DNA of 22,931 nucleotides from JBAZHE01 sp964547855 (GCA_964547855.1 CAZJPG010000019.1:1-22931); one strand, 5' to 3'. Counted from the stretch's first letter, positions 14,774 to 22,586 are shown. Notes: generated by a model not told the origin, from the letters alone. Made by a program: numbers and translations.

Positions 14774-14802
14774 TTGACTTTTTTTATGTTTTAGGTCATT
14801 AT
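14774..14802 (+). promoter_or_regulatory. Promoter for the 14848 gene
   Basis: TTGACT (14774-14779), 17-base spacer, CATTAT (14797-14802); it directly follows the terminator. Confidence 0.5.
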
Positions 14803-14847
14803 TATGGTGTTCTTTTAAAACGAAAAACTTTTCAAAAGGGGGATGAA

Positions 14848-15264
14848 ATGGCTGAAGAAGTTGGCCCCACAATTAAAATCGACGAACTCAAGGTTCGTTT
14901 GGCCGATTATGTCGAAAAGGAATTCCCTGGAACTTTGTCTCGGGAAGAGGTGTTTGAGGGTGCGGAGTTGGCACTTTCCATGATACGAGCCGCTAAAGCC
15001 GATTTTTTGGATAAATTTTTGGTCAATTGGCGCGGTTGCGAGCTTCTTATGCTTTTGCAATTCAGAATAGCGTCGAAGCTTGGAGGGCTTGATCATTTTA
15101 TTCCTGTCGGAGAAAAACTCATTAAAGATAGGTATTTGATCTTTGGCGAGGAGCTGACGAGAGCGGCCGATGAAAGCGCTCAGAACGGTGAATATCACGA
15201 ATGGTATTTTAATGTCAGGTATCGGATGTATCGCAACGGCGTTTGGCCGATACCCCGTCGATAA
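14848..15264 (+). CDS. Hypothetical protein, soluble, helical
   Basis: 138 residues, family not recognised. It is rich in E, L, R and A and predicted mostly helical, without signal peptide or membrane segment. The tail (HEWYFNVRYRMYRNGVWPIPRR) is basic and aromatic. The ATG is preceded by AAAAGGGGGATGAA, a good Shine-Dalgarno. A likely promoter lies 46 bases upstream, and the next small gene follows after 26 bases with its own ribosome-binding site, suggesting a two-gene unit closed by the terminator at 15664. Confidence 0.7.
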   Translation: MAEEVGPTIKIDELKVRLADYVEKEFPGTLSREEVFEGAELALSMIRAAKADFLDKFLVNWRGCELLMLLQFRIASKLGGLDHFIPVGEKLIKDRYLIFGEELTRAADESAQNGEYHEWYFNVRYRMYRNGVWPIPRR

Positions 15265-15290
15265 ACTAATAATCATAAAAAGGAGTTGTC

Positions 15291-15641
15291 ATGAGTGAAG
15301 TAGAAGTGTTGTTTTCGCTGGGCCTCTTGTTCGCATGTTCTTTTTTCTTGCCGATGGTCAACATTATCCTTGGCAGAAAGGCGCGAATGCCGATCCTGGA
15401 TTTTACTGCATATTTTCTTATTTCTGCTGCCATGTTCATCATTAGTTTTTTTATCGTTCTGCCAAAAGATGGACCGGCGATGCTGCACATGTCGGTAATC
15501 TTTGCCCTTACAAGATGGGCCGCTCCGATATTGGCATTGGCATGCTTATCGGTCGTTATCCATGAATTGATCGCCTCTGCCAGGAAGTTACGGCAAAAGG
15601 ATTATGAGGCTTTGGGCGACTATCCGATCCCGACCGAGTAG
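15291..15641 (+). CDS. Hypothetical small membrane protein
   Basis: 116 residues with three likely transmembrane helices (about 5-24, 34-54, 64-87) and a basic, charged C-terminus (ASARKLRQKDYEALGDY). The family is not recognised. AAAAGGAG seven bases before the ATG fixes the start. It is transcribed with the preceding hypothetical gene and followed by a terminator. Confidence 0.7.
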   Translation: MSEVEVLFSLGLLFACSFFLPMVNIILGRKARMPILDFTAYFLISAAMFIISFFIVLPKDGPAMLHMSVIFALTRWAAPILALACLSVVIHELIASARKLRQKDYEALGDYPIPTE

Positions 15642-15663
15642 TGAAAAGTTTTTTGTTCAAATT

Positions 15664-15692
15664 CGTCAGCGACAAGTTCGCTGGCGTTTTTT
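15664..15692 (+). terminator. Intrinsic terminator after the 15291 gene
   Basis: CGTCAGCGA, short loop, TCGCTGGCG, then TTTTTT. Confidence 0.85.
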
Positions 15693-15707
15693 ATTTTTAG
15701 CAATTTA

Positions 15708-15743
15708 AAAACCACCAAAGCGCTTTCGCGTTTTTGGTGGTTT
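15708..15743 (-). terminator. Intrinsic terminator of the coaC operon
   Basis: Inverted repeat AAACCACCAAA / TTTGGTGGTTT just after the coaC stop, extended by a small inner GCG/CGC stem. On the minus strand it is followed by a short U-rich tract. Confidence 0.75.
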
Positions 15744-15748
15744 GTCTT

Positions 15749-16333
15749 TTAAGACTTCTTAAGGTAATTGACCATTGAAACGATGTCTTTGATCGGGGCC
15801 ATAGGTCCGATTCCGACTCCGCCACAGGCCAAATTGCCTTTGACCGGATAGACGATCCCATGTTTTTTAAAGCGATTCGGCAATGATTTTAAGTGTTCGG
15901 AAATTATGGGGTCTTCCCACATTTCCGTGTTCATTGCCGGGGCCAATACCATTGGTTTTGTCTTGATCCATGCGCGAGCGATGCAACACAGGAAATTGTC
16001 GCAGATGCCGTTGGCGATCTTGGCTAAGGTGTTGGCCGTAAGCGGAGCGATTAATAGGAGGTCAGCCCATTCACGGAAATCGATGTGTTGGACGGGGTCT
16101 TTTTTGTGATATCCACTTTCCGGCCATTCGTCCTTGTCTCGAAAAACTTGGACTTTGGCTGTTCCTTCAGAGGTTGGAACCTCTAAATCATCTTTAGTGC
16201 CTTCGGGCAAAAAATACAATCCAGGTGTAGTGGCGACGATTCTTACTTCGTGTCCAGCGTCGATCAGGGCGCCAGCCATTTTTGGCGTTAGAATTCCAGC
16301 CACACTGCCGGTGACTCCAAGAATAACGTTCAT
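15749..16333 (-). CDS. coaC: Phosphopantothenoylcysteine decarboxylase (CoaC)
   Basis: 194 residues; FMN-dependent HFCD-family flavoprotein that decarboxylates 4'-phosphopantothenoylcysteine to 4'-phosphopantetheine in coenzyme A synthesis. Visible motifs: N-terminal GVTGSVAG (FMN phosphate loop), VQHIDFREWAD with catalytic-type H83, LIAPLTANTLAKIANGICDN, APAMNTEMW (N135 substrate clamp), and GNLACGGVG with C170 in the substrate-binding flap. Most bacteria use a fused CoaBC (Dfp); here the two activities are separate genes with coaB first. The ATG overlaps the coaB stop as ATGA (16330-16333), so translation is coupled. Confidence 0.9.
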   Translation of the reverse strand: MNVILGVTGSVAGILTPKMAGALIDAGHEVRIVATTPGLYFLPEGTKDDLEVPTSEGTAKVQVFRDKDEWPESGYHKKDPVQHIDFREWADLLLIAPLTANTLAKIANGICDNFLCCIARAWIKTKPMVLAPAMNTEMWEDPIISEHLKSLPNRFKKHGIVYPVKGNLACGGVGIGPMAPIKDIVSMVNYLKKS

Positions 16334-16995
16334 GATTCTATCTCCTCCCTTATTGCTCTTGGCAGGTATGCGCGTTTGACCGGTATGACCGATTTTTCGG
16401 TTCTGATCTCAGCCCGGTAATTTGACCATTCCAGGCAGTTGGCGACGATCATGTCGGCCTGGCTGTCGATTCTGCTTTTGTCGGCGATAGCTCTTAATTC
16501 GTTGTCAGTAATACCGACTTGCAGTTTGAATTTTACCAAGTAGCCTTTAAATCCCCACTCCTTTCGGATCTTGTCGATGATCTTTTCCGTTGGCGCCAGC
16601 CGCAAGAAAAGCTCCTTGTGTTCGGAAGACATTTTTTTTGTGTTATCGACCACTTGAAGCTTTCCTTTTTTATCCTGGAAGAATACGCCGTTAACATAGT
16701 AATCGCTGACCGCAGCCGAGTGAATGATGATGTCGTAGTTTCCCGTGGTTACTTCTTTTTGCATCGCGGAATACAGGTCGTCGTATGTTCTGTAACGGAT
16801 GACGGGCAAATCGGTTTTTTTCTGAACCAGGTCGGGATTGGAGGTTAGTAATACTACATTATATCCCGATTCATAGAAATGCTCGGCGATCTTGGTCCCT
16901 GTCCGGCCCTTAAAGATATTTGTTATCGCCCGGACTTGGTCGATCGGTACGGTCGTCGCTCCGGCGGTCACTAGGACCTTCATTTTTTTCTTCAT
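16330..16995 (-). CDS. coaB: Phosphopantothenate-cysteine ligase (CoaB)
   Basis: 221 residues; joins cysteine to 4'-phosphopantothenate using a nucleotide triphosphate. Motifs: VTAGATTVPIDQVRAITN (nucleotide loop), the RTGTKIAEHF helix, IIHSAAVSDYY, the KMSS motif, LAPTEKIIDKIR, and ASQ-DMIVAN-type segment near 178-187. It is a stand-alone CoaB without the decarboxylase domain. The segment VKFKLQVGITDNEL replaces the E. coli-type VGFAAET, a variation I recall from divergent stand-alone CoaB proteins. The ATG at 16995 overlaps the stop of the upstream amidohydrolase as ATGA; an internal ATG at 16983 is an alternative start. Confidence 0.88.
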   Translation of the reverse strand: MKKKMKVLVTAGATTVPIDQVRAITNIFKGRTGTKIAEHFYESGYNVVLLTSNPDLVQKKTDLPVIRYRTYDDLYSAMQKEVTTGNYDIIIHSAAVSDYYVNGVFFQDKKGKLQVVDNTKKMSSEHKELFLRLAPTEKIIDKIRKEWGFKGYLVKFKLQVGITDNELRAIADKSRIDSQADMIVANCLEWSNYRAEIRTEKSVIPVKRAYLPRAIREEIES

Positions 16996-17879
16996 GATCT
17001 TCCCTTCTTTGAACGTGGCAGAAGTTTCTGAGCATTGCCCATAAGAAGCATTCTTTCCACTTCGGATTTTAGGTTCAGTGATCTAGCTATTTCAAGAGTG
17101 TCTTGATATGACTGGATCGGAAAGTCCGTGGCGAACATAATTCGTTCCGGACCGCCATTTAGTTTTAGGAATTCTTTTATTTCTCCGACGATGTATCGTC
17201 GATATTCTGGCGTGTCTTCATCGCTGCCGGAGACGAATTGTCCGGAGATATCGGTGAAGATATTCGGACATTCAGTCATTGCTTGGCGCATTTCGGAAAA
17301 ATACGGATTGGCCAAATGACAACCGATGAAATTGACGTTCGGGAATTTGCGCGCGACACAAGATAGTTGTTCTGGTCTTGAAAGATCAAAACGATCATCG
17401 AGCGGGCAAATACTTTTTTCGCAGCGTGATTCTCCTTTTTCTCTCGAATCTTTCGGGCAGCAATGATGCAGCTCGCCTAAATGAACGGCCACTGGCAAAG
17501 AGAATTCCTGCGCTAACTCGTATACCGGATCGAATCTGACGTCTGACAATATGATGTCTTGATATCCCGGATAAAGTTTAATGCCCTCGATCCATCCTAA
17601 TTTAGCCATCGATCTTAATTCTAAGATTCCGGCGGCCAGATTAAGATCTTCCAGATTTATACTGCCAAAACAACCGAACAAATCCATGCCGTCTATTCTG
17701 TTGAATAGATCTAAATTATTAAGTCCAGTTCCCTTGAGAGGGAAATAAGTGGCCATTAAATATATTCGGCCGATATCGTATTTTCTTGCCAAACGTTTCA
17801 GCTCGGCGATGCTGGCATCTTTAGTATGCAGATTCCAGAGATTGTGGTTCGAAGTATGGACATGAATGTCTATTACCAC
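16992..17879 (-). CDS. Amidohydrolase-family protein (Amidohydrolase_2/TatD-like TIM barrel)
   Basis: 295 residues. Metal-binding pattern of the amidohydrolase superfamily: H6-V-H8 at the end of strand 1, K101-LYPGYQ, AVH133-LGELHH, GCH188-LANP and ATD252-FPI. It is closest in layout to Amidohydrolase_2 (ACMSD-like) hydrolases or decarboxylases; the substrate is unknown. Between strands there is a short insertion with C140, C141, C153 and C158 beside H138-H139, which could bind an extra metal. The start is GTG at 17879, supported by AAAGGA about 10 bases upstream and by MVIDIHVH beginning exactly at the first barrel strand. It heads an operon with coaB and coaC, coupled by a 4-base overlap, hinting at a link to CoA or pantothenate metabolism. 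Confidence 0.85.
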   Translation of the reverse strand: MVIDIHVHTSNHNLWNLHTKDASIAELKRLARKYDIGRIYLMATYFPLKGTGLNNLDLFNRIDGMDLFGCFGSINLEDLNLAAGILELRSMAKLGWIEGIKLYPGYQDIILSDVRFDPVYELAQEFSLPVAVHLGELHHCCPKDSREKGESRCEKSICPLDDRFDLSRPEQLSCVARKFPNVNFIGCHLANPYFSEMRQAMTECPNIFTDISGQFVSGSDEDTPEYRRYIVGEIKEFLKLNGGPERIMFATDFPIQSYQDTLEIARSLNLKSEVERMLLMGNAQKLLPRSKKGRS

Positions 17880-17929
17880 TTTTTTTGGTCCTTTCTTTGA
17901 AGTTTTTATTGTTAATGAGCGAACGTTTT

Positions 17930-17957
17930 ATTATACTTATTTTAGCTATTTTGTCAA
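17930..17957 (-). promoter_or_regulatory. Promoter of the amidohydrolase-coaB-coaC operon
   Basis: Minus strand TTGACA (17952-17957), 16-base spacer, TATAAT (17930-17935): both hexamers perfect. A GAACGTT motif (17921-17927) sits at the expected start site. Confidence 0.85.
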
Positions 17958-17980
17958 GCGTAATAATGTTTTTGGGATTT

Positions 17981-18012
17981 AAAAAACGGCTTTGTTATAG
18001 CCGTCTTTTTTG
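17981..18012 (-). terminator. Intrinsic terminator after the 18019 gene
   Basis: ACGGCT / AGCCGT stem flanked by an A-run (17981-17986) and a T-run (18005-18011), so it can act on both strands; it lies 7 bases past the stop of the minus-strand membrane protein. Confidence 0.8.
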
Positions 18013-18018
18013 TTTTTA

Positions 18019-18483
18019 TCACCACGTTAATTGTTGTGGTTGTTTTTCGGTTACGATCAGAAAGATCAACATGCAAAGGAAACACAACCCTACTCCGGCA
18101 AAACTCATGACGATGAACCCGGCCAGAGTTAGCAATCCTGATAACCAGTTGAAGCTGTTATAGGAATAAACATTCCAAACAAGCATCATGGGGATGGCGC
18201 TGATCAGGAAGGCTATGGCCGAATGCATGGTATCGTCGCTTTGTTTGACGTTGAAAATGATCGTCGCCAATAAATAGACGACGCCAACGACCAGGCCGAC
18301 AGAAATATCGAGCAGTATGTCGGGATGTATCCATTCCAGTAAAAAAGGTCTATCCCAGACCCTGGCCACTATGGTCATTAGGGTGCCAAAAATGAAAGCC
18401 GTGGCCGCGGGGATGACAAAAGGCATTATCGGCCTCCACTTGCTCGCATCTTCTGTTAAGAGATGCTTAGTTTTTTCCTCCAA
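18019..18483 (-). CDS. Hypothetical four-helix membrane protein
   Basis: 154 residues, not recognised. Hydrophilic N-terminus (EEKTKHLLTEDASKW), then four likely transmembrane helices (about 19-40, 54-76, 86-104, 115-145). The start is TTG at 18483, fixed by AAAGGAG six bases upstream. It has its own promoter (18527-18555) and terminator (17981-18012), so it is monocistronic. Confidence 0.7.
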   Translation of the reverse strand: MEEKTKHLLTEDASKWRPIMPFVIPAATAFIFGTLMTIVARVWDRPFLLEWIHPDILLDISVGLVVGVVYLLATIIFNVKQSDDTMHSAIAFLISAIPMMLVWNVYSYNSFNWLSGLLTLAGFIVMSFAGVGLCFLCMLIFLIVTEKQPQQLTW

Positions 18484-18526
18484 TTTTTTCTCCTTTGTTG
18501 AAAATGTACGAAGTTCAAGTTCTTAT

Positions 18527-18555
18527 AAAATATTGTTTTTTTGGCCATTTGTCAA
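18527..18555 (-). promoter_or_regulatory. Promoter of the 18019 membrane protein gene
   Basis: Minus strand TTGACA (18550-18555), 17-base spacer, TATTTT (18527-18532). Confidence 0.6.
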
Positions 18556-18616
18556 TAATGAGTGCTTTTATTAAGTGGTTATGTTATGGCCGAATTTCAA
18601 TATTTTTAGGTAAGAC

Positions 18617-18645
18617 TTGCTAATATTGGTTGTTTAGTCTATAAT
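18617..18645 (+). promoter_or_regulatory. Promoter of the rdgB gene
   Basis: TTGCTA (18617-18622), 17-base spacer, perfect TATAAT (18640-18645). AAGGAGG (18667-18673) is the ribosome-binding site of the ATG at 18680. Confidence 0.75.
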
Positions 18646-18679
18646 CCTTATGGCTCAATAATTTTTAAGGAGGCTCTAT

Positions 18680-19294
18680 ATGAAATTAGTATTCGCCAGC
18701 CATAATGATGGCAAAATCAACGAAATGAGAAAAATCTTACAAGGCTTATCTTGGGAGATTTTGAGCGCTAAAGAGGCTGGTGTTATGGAGGACCCGGTGG
18801 AAGACCAAGATACTTTTACCGGCAACGCTTTGCTTAAGGCCAGATTTGTGGCCAAGCGGACCGGAGAATGGACAGTGGCCGACGATTCTGGATTATGCGT
18901 TTTGGCCTTAGACGGAGCTCCGGGAGTCTTTTCTGCTCGTTGGGCCGGTGAGAATGCGACTGGCGAGGAAAAAGCGGAGAAGGTTTTGCGTGAGCTTGGT
19001 GATCTGGCGGACGAGAAGCGCGGTGCTTATTTCGAGACCGCCTTGGCTTTGATCTCTCCTGATGGAGAGGAACGGATATTCACTGGTCGCATCAATGGCA
19101 AAATAACCAGGGAGCGTCAGCAAGAATTGGTGTCCAGACCCAAGTTGCCTTATGATGTCGTTTTTAAGCCGGAAGGATTCGATAAGACTTTCAGCCAGAT
19201 GACGGACGAAGAGAAGAATTCTTTGAGTCCGCGCGGACAAGCCTTTCGAGCTTTAAAGGAGTTTCTATCCAATGTAGGAAATTCCGATCGATGA
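18680..19294 (+). CDS. rdgB: XTP/dITP diphosphatase (RdgB/HAM1 family)
   Basis: 204 residues; hydrolyses non-canonical purine NTPs (ITP, XTP, dITP) to monophosphates and keeps them out of DNA and RNA. Motifs: FASHNDGKINEM (N9, K12, E15 at the triphosphate loop), DTFTGNALLKARFVA, VADDSGLCV (D68, D69 metal site), LDGAPGVFSARWAG, and the C-terminal PYDVVF, FDKTFSQM and SPRGQAFRAL. The final motif has SPRGQA where SHR is more usual. Full length, with a strong Shine-Dalgarno and its own promoter and terminator. Confidence 0.93.
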   Translation: MKLVFASHNDGKINEMRKILQGLSWEILSAKEAGVMEDPVEDQDTFTGNALLKARFVAKRTGEWTVADDSGLCVLALDGAPGVFSARWAGENATGEEKAEKVLRELGDLADEKRGAYFETALALISPDGEERIFTGRINGKITRERQQELVSRPKLPYDVVFKPEGFDKTFSQMTDEEKNSLSPRGQAFRALKEFLSNVGNSDR

Positions 19295-19307
19295 TCTTTC
19301 AATAAAC

Positions 19308-19345
19308 GACGACCGCCGGCTTTTTAGGCCAGCGGTCGTTTTTTA
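19308..19345 (+). terminator. Intrinsic terminator after rdgB
   Basis: ACGACCGC...GGC pairs with GCC...AGCGGTCGT (19308-19339), followed by TTTTTT. It also lies 18 bases beyond the stop of thrS on the other strand. Confidence 0.88.
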
Positions 19346-19362
19346 TTTCTTACTTGAGAATT

Positions 19363-21099
19363 TTATATCTTTGGTCTTGAATCCTGTATTTTTTTCACTA
19401 ACTCATCGAATGACATCTCGATGGTCTCGCGATTGCCGCCTTCGCGCACGGCTAGTTTATCGGAGGCCATTTCTTTGTCGCCGACGACGAGGATGAAAGG
19501 AATCTTTTCGTTGACGGCTTTGCGGGTTTTGTTGCCGACGGTCTCGGCGCTATCGTCGACCTCGACTCTTATTCCTTGAGATGAGAATTTAGTGCTTAAG
19601 TCGCGGGCGAACTCGACATGACCTTCTCCTACCGGCAATATCTTGACTTGAACAGGTGAAAGCCAAATCGGAAAAGAGCCGCCAAAGTGTTCGGTCAACA
19701 TGCCGGTCATTCTCTCGAACGATCCAAAGACGGCGGCGTGGATCATGACTGGAACTTTAGCTTGGCCATCCGAGGCGATATATTCGCAGCCGAAGCGTCC
19801 CGGCATCTGGAAGTCCAGCTGAATGGTCGCCACCTGCCAAGAACGACCCAAGGCGTCTTCGATGTTGACATCGATCTTCGGTCCATAGAAAGCACCATCT
19901 TTTTCTTTTAATCCATATTGGATATTTTTTCCATCAAGGGCTTCTTTCAAATCTTTTTCCGCATTCTCCCAATCTTTAAGATCTCCGATGTAATCATCTG
20001 GACGAGTGGAGAGGAAGAACTTCGGCTCAAGTCCGACGATGCCGTAATATTCGAAGACCAGATCAAGAAGGTTCATGATCTCGTCTTTTATCTGTCCCTC
20101 TGTCAGTAGTATATGGGAATCGTCTTGAGTGATCTCGCGTACGCGGAATAAGCCATTGAGCTGTCCGGACTTTTCGTTCCTGAAGACGCGGCCGATCTCT
20201 GTATAGCGAATCGGTAGATCGCGGTAGGAGCGCATCTTGGTCTGATATATTTTAATGTTGAATGGACAGTCCATAGGTTTTACGCAGTACTGCTCGCCAT
20301 CGACATCGAGTGAGAACATGTCGTCTTTGTAATGCTCCCAATGACCGGACGTGTGCCACATTCCCACCTTGGCCATGACCGGAGTTTTGATCTCGGTGAA
20401 GCCGTGTTTTTTACGCAGAGCCTTGCCTAATGCCTCTAACTCGTTCCAAAGGATCATTCCCTTAGGATGCCAAAAGACGAAACCCGGGGCCTCTTCGTGA
20501 AAAGAGAAAAGGTCGAGTTCGCGGCCGAGTTTTTTGTGATCGCGCTTTTCCGCTTCTTCGCGATTTTTTATATAAGTATCCAATTCTTCACGGGTAGAGA
20601 AAGCCAAGGCATAGATACGAGTGAGCATCTTGCGCTTCTCGTCTCCTTTCCAATAGGCACCGGCGAGCTTGTCTAGTTTGAAGCCGTCAGCATTGATTTG
20701 ATTAGTGTTCTCTATGTGCGGCCCTTTGCAGAGGTCGGTGAAGTCGCCAACGGTATAATATGAGACCTTGGTCTCGCCAGCCGCCTTCAAATCTTCAATC
20801 AATTCTTTTTTGTATAACTGTCCATTTTTATCTTCTTTGGTTATGGCCTCGTCGACGGACATATCGATGTGGTCGAATTTTTGGTTTTGTTTCAAGATGT
20901 GCTTAGCCTTCTTTTCTATTTCCTTGAGGTTCTCGTCGCTGATCTTGGTGTCGCCGAAATCAAAATCATAATAGAAGCCAGTGTCGATGGCTGGCCCGAT
21001 GGCGAATTTCACATCAGGATAAAGCTCCTTCACCGCCGCCGCCAAAACATGCGACAGCGAATGACGAACGATCTCGATTGGTTGTTTTTCGTTAGACAT
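19363..21099 (-). CDS. thrS: Threonyl-tRNA synthetase, TGS-less form
   Basis: 578 residues; charges tRNA-Thr. It starts directly at the editing domain (RHSLSHVLA with H13 and H17, later C124-KGPH128), so the roughly 60-residue TGS domain found in E. coli ThrRS is missing. The class II catalytic core has the zinc ligands C278 (PMDCP), H329 (QDDSH) and H454 (VMIH), motif 2 FRVREITQDD, and motif 3 GSFERM. At motif 3 the usual IHRA reads IHAA. The C-terminal anticodon-binding domain begins near WLSPVQVKILP. All zinc ligands and the motif 2/3 arginines are present. There is no clear Shine-Dalgarno; expression is probably set by the T-box leader upstream (21122-21316). Confidence 0.95.
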   Translation of the reverse strand: MSNEKQPIEIVRHSLSHVLAAAVKELYPDVKFAIGPAIDTGFYYDFDFGDTKISDENLKEIEKKAKHILKQNQKFDHIDMSVDEAITKEDKNGQLYKKELIEDLKAAGETKVSYYTVGDFTDLCKGPHIENTNQINADGFKLDKLAGAYWKGDEKRKMLTRIYALAFSTREELDTYIKNREEAEKRDHKKLGRELDLFSFHEEAPGFVFWHPKGMILWNELEALGKALRKKHGFTEIKTPVMAKVGMWHTSGHWEHYKDDMFSLDVDGEQYCVKPMDCPFNIKIYQTKMRSYRDLPIRYTEIGRVFRNEKSGQLNGLFRVREITQDDSHILLTEGQIKDEIMNLLDLVFEYYGIVGLEPKFFLSTRPDDYIGDLKDWENAEKDLKEALDGKNIQYGLKEKDGAFYGPKIDVNIEDALGRSWQVATIQLDFQMPGRFGCEYIASDGQAKVPVMIHAAVFGSFERMTGMLTEHFGGSFPIWLSPVQVKILPVGEGHVEFARDLSTKFSSQGIRVEVDDSAETVGNKTRKAVNEKIPFILVVGDKEMASDKLAVREGGNRETIEMSFDELVKKIQDSRPKI

Positions 21100-21121
21100 A
21101 TATTTTTCTTTTTATAAGTCA

Positions 21122-21316
21122 ATTAATAAAAAAACCTCGTCTCAATGCGCCAAAAGATTGGCTCACTGGGACGAGGTCGTTTTCGCGATCCCGCGGTTCC
21201 ACCCGGTTTCCCTTTCAATATATATTGGAAGGGCTCTTTTTTTAACGGCTTAGCTCTTCTTGAAAAGAGGAATTAACCCGCGCTTGGTAGGCGCGGCAAT
21301 CGCCGTTTCTTATATC
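21122..21316 (-). ncRNA. T-box riboswitch leader of thrS (class I, transcriptional)
   Basis: Read on the minus strand. A basal stem AAACGGC/GCCGTTT (21302-21308 with 21243-21249) encloses two hairpins: CCGCGC-CTACCAA-GCGCGG (21278-21296) and CTCTT...AAGAG (21254-21269). Next comes a Stem III-like hairpin CCCTT...AAGGG with a CAATATATATTG core. Then the T-box motif GGGTGGAACCGCGG (21191-21204), whose bulge should bind the tRNA acceptor end, and a long terminator ACCTCGTC...GACGAGGT (21134-21177) with a T-run. The CGTCCC in the terminator's 5' arm can alternatively pair with GGG of the T-box to form the antiterminator. Uncharged tRNA-Thr should switch thrS on. A Thr codon ACC lies in the first hairpin loop (21286-21288). 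Confidence 0.88.
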
Positions 21317-21320
21317 GTTA

Positions 21321-21348
21321 ATATTAGCACTATGCGGTTTTTTGTCAA
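21321..21348 (-). promoter_or_regulatory. Promoter of the T-box/thrS transcript
   Basis: Minus strand TTGACA (21343-21348), 16-base spacer, TAATAT (21321-21326). Confidence 0.8.
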
Positions 21349-21354
21349 ATAAAG

Positions 21355-21385
21355 CCCCCTTCAAAGTTTTTGACATTGAAGGGGG
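21355..21385 (-). terminator. Terminator hairpin of the MFS gene
   Basis: CCCCCTTCAA (21355-21364) and TTGAAGGGGG (21376-21385) form a perfect 10-bp stem just past the stop codon. The following U-tract is weak (CTTTATTT) and runs into the -35 of the thrS promoter. Confidence 0.75.
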
Positions 21386-21392
21386 AGAGGCT

Positions 21393-22586
21393 CTATCGAG
21401 TCTCGAAGGTACGATGGAATCTTGAGGCGAAGGTCAGGCCGATGACCAGAGCACAGATTCCAAGTAGGACCAAGAAAGACGTTAAGGACGACTTCGCTAA
21501 ATACCAACTAGTTAAGGCTAGCCCTATGGCTTGCCCGATACTGGTGACAGAAGACTGGATCGACATTACTGTAGCTCGCGTCTTAGAACATATGTGATCA
21601 TGCATTAAATGTTCGATGAACGGTTTTTGATATCCGCGCACGAAGTTTTGCATCATCACTAGAAAGGCGAATGGCGCTATGGGCCACATGCCCATGGCAA
21701 TGATCGGCAGGCCAAGTAAGGCCACCATCACGACCGCGGACATCACACTGCCTAGTCTCTTGTGAATGTTGTCAGCGAAGAAGCTCGATGAAGCGGCGAT
21801 GATGTTCAAAAAGAAAAATATCACTCCGAACATCGGCAGCGGTAGTTTGACCAATTCGAAGTAAGGGTTGTAAGTGAAGAACCAAAGCTTTGAAGTTGTC
21901 GCCAGAACAGCAGAGAAGAATATGAGCCATCTGACCTTCGGGTTTTTTATGAAGATCGAAAAAGAATCTTTAGCTATTTTTAGGTGCTCCCTAAAATCAT
22001 ATTTTTTCTTGCGTTCGACGACTGGCGGCTCGAAGAAAAACGATACGACAACGCAGCTTATTATCACTGTCGATAGTCCTAGTATCGCCGGAAGGCGCAG
22101 GTTGATGTCGGCCAAGAATCCACCGATCAGCGAAGTTATCGCCATCAAGAAAAATCTGTATGACACTGCCTTGCCTTGGATCTTCTTGTATTCCTTTTCG
22201 CGCCCCAAGACCTTTAATGTGTCGTAGAGCATCGAGGAGTCGGCCCCGGAGATGAGCGAGAAGCCGATGGCCCAAAGGATGTTCCCGGTCCAAGCCATTA
22301 AGGGACAAGTGGCGAAAGCGAAGAATGCTGTGTCGGCCACTAAAAAAAGCGATCCGATGAAGATAGTTCTTTTTCTTCCCAGAAGGTCGGCCAATGCGCC
22401 GGTCGGTATTTCGAACACCATTAGCATGGCTATGACCACGCTTTCCATGAAGAAAATTTCCGGCAGACTCATCCTTGCCATCTTGTTGAGGAAGAGGATG
22501 ACTATCGGTCCCCAGAAGATCGGCTCACGACAGGTTTCGAAGATTTGGTAGAGTTTTAAATTCCTCTCCAGTAGATGTTTGTCCAT
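21393..22586 (-). CDS. Major facilitator superfamily transporter, probable exporter
   Basis: 397 residues with about 12 hydrophobic helices in two halves separated by a charged central loop (about 192-215, EPPVVERKKKYDFREHLK). The loop after helix 2 has the MFS signature GALADLLGRKR (63-73). Helix 4/5 region ISGADSSMLYD resembles the drug-efflux type of MFS proteins, so export of a small molecule or antibiotic is the best guess; the substrate is unknown. The start ATG 22586 has AAAGGAG 7 bases upstream. A leader with promoter, antiterminator and terminator precedes it (22636-22869), so expression is probably controlled by attenuation. Confidence 0.88.
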   Translation of the reverse strand: MDKHLLERNLKLYQIFETCREPIFWGPIVILFLNKMARMSLPEIFFMESVVIAMLMVFEIPTGALADLLGRKRTIFIGSLFLVADTAFFAFATCPLMAWTGNILWAIGFSLISGADSSMLYDTLKVLGREKEYKKIQGKAVSYRFFLMAITSLIGGFLADINLRLPAILGLSTVIISCVVVSFFFEPPVVERKKKYDFREHLKIAKDSFSIFIKNPKVRWLIFFSAVLATTSKLWFFTYNPYFELVKLPLPMFGVIFFFLNIIAASSSFFADNIHKRLGSVMSAVVMVALLGLPIIAMGMWPIAPFAFLVMMQNFVRGYQKPFIEHLMHDHICSKTRATVMSIQSSVTSIGQAIGLALTSWYLAKSSLTSFLVLLGICALVIGLTFASRFHRTFETR

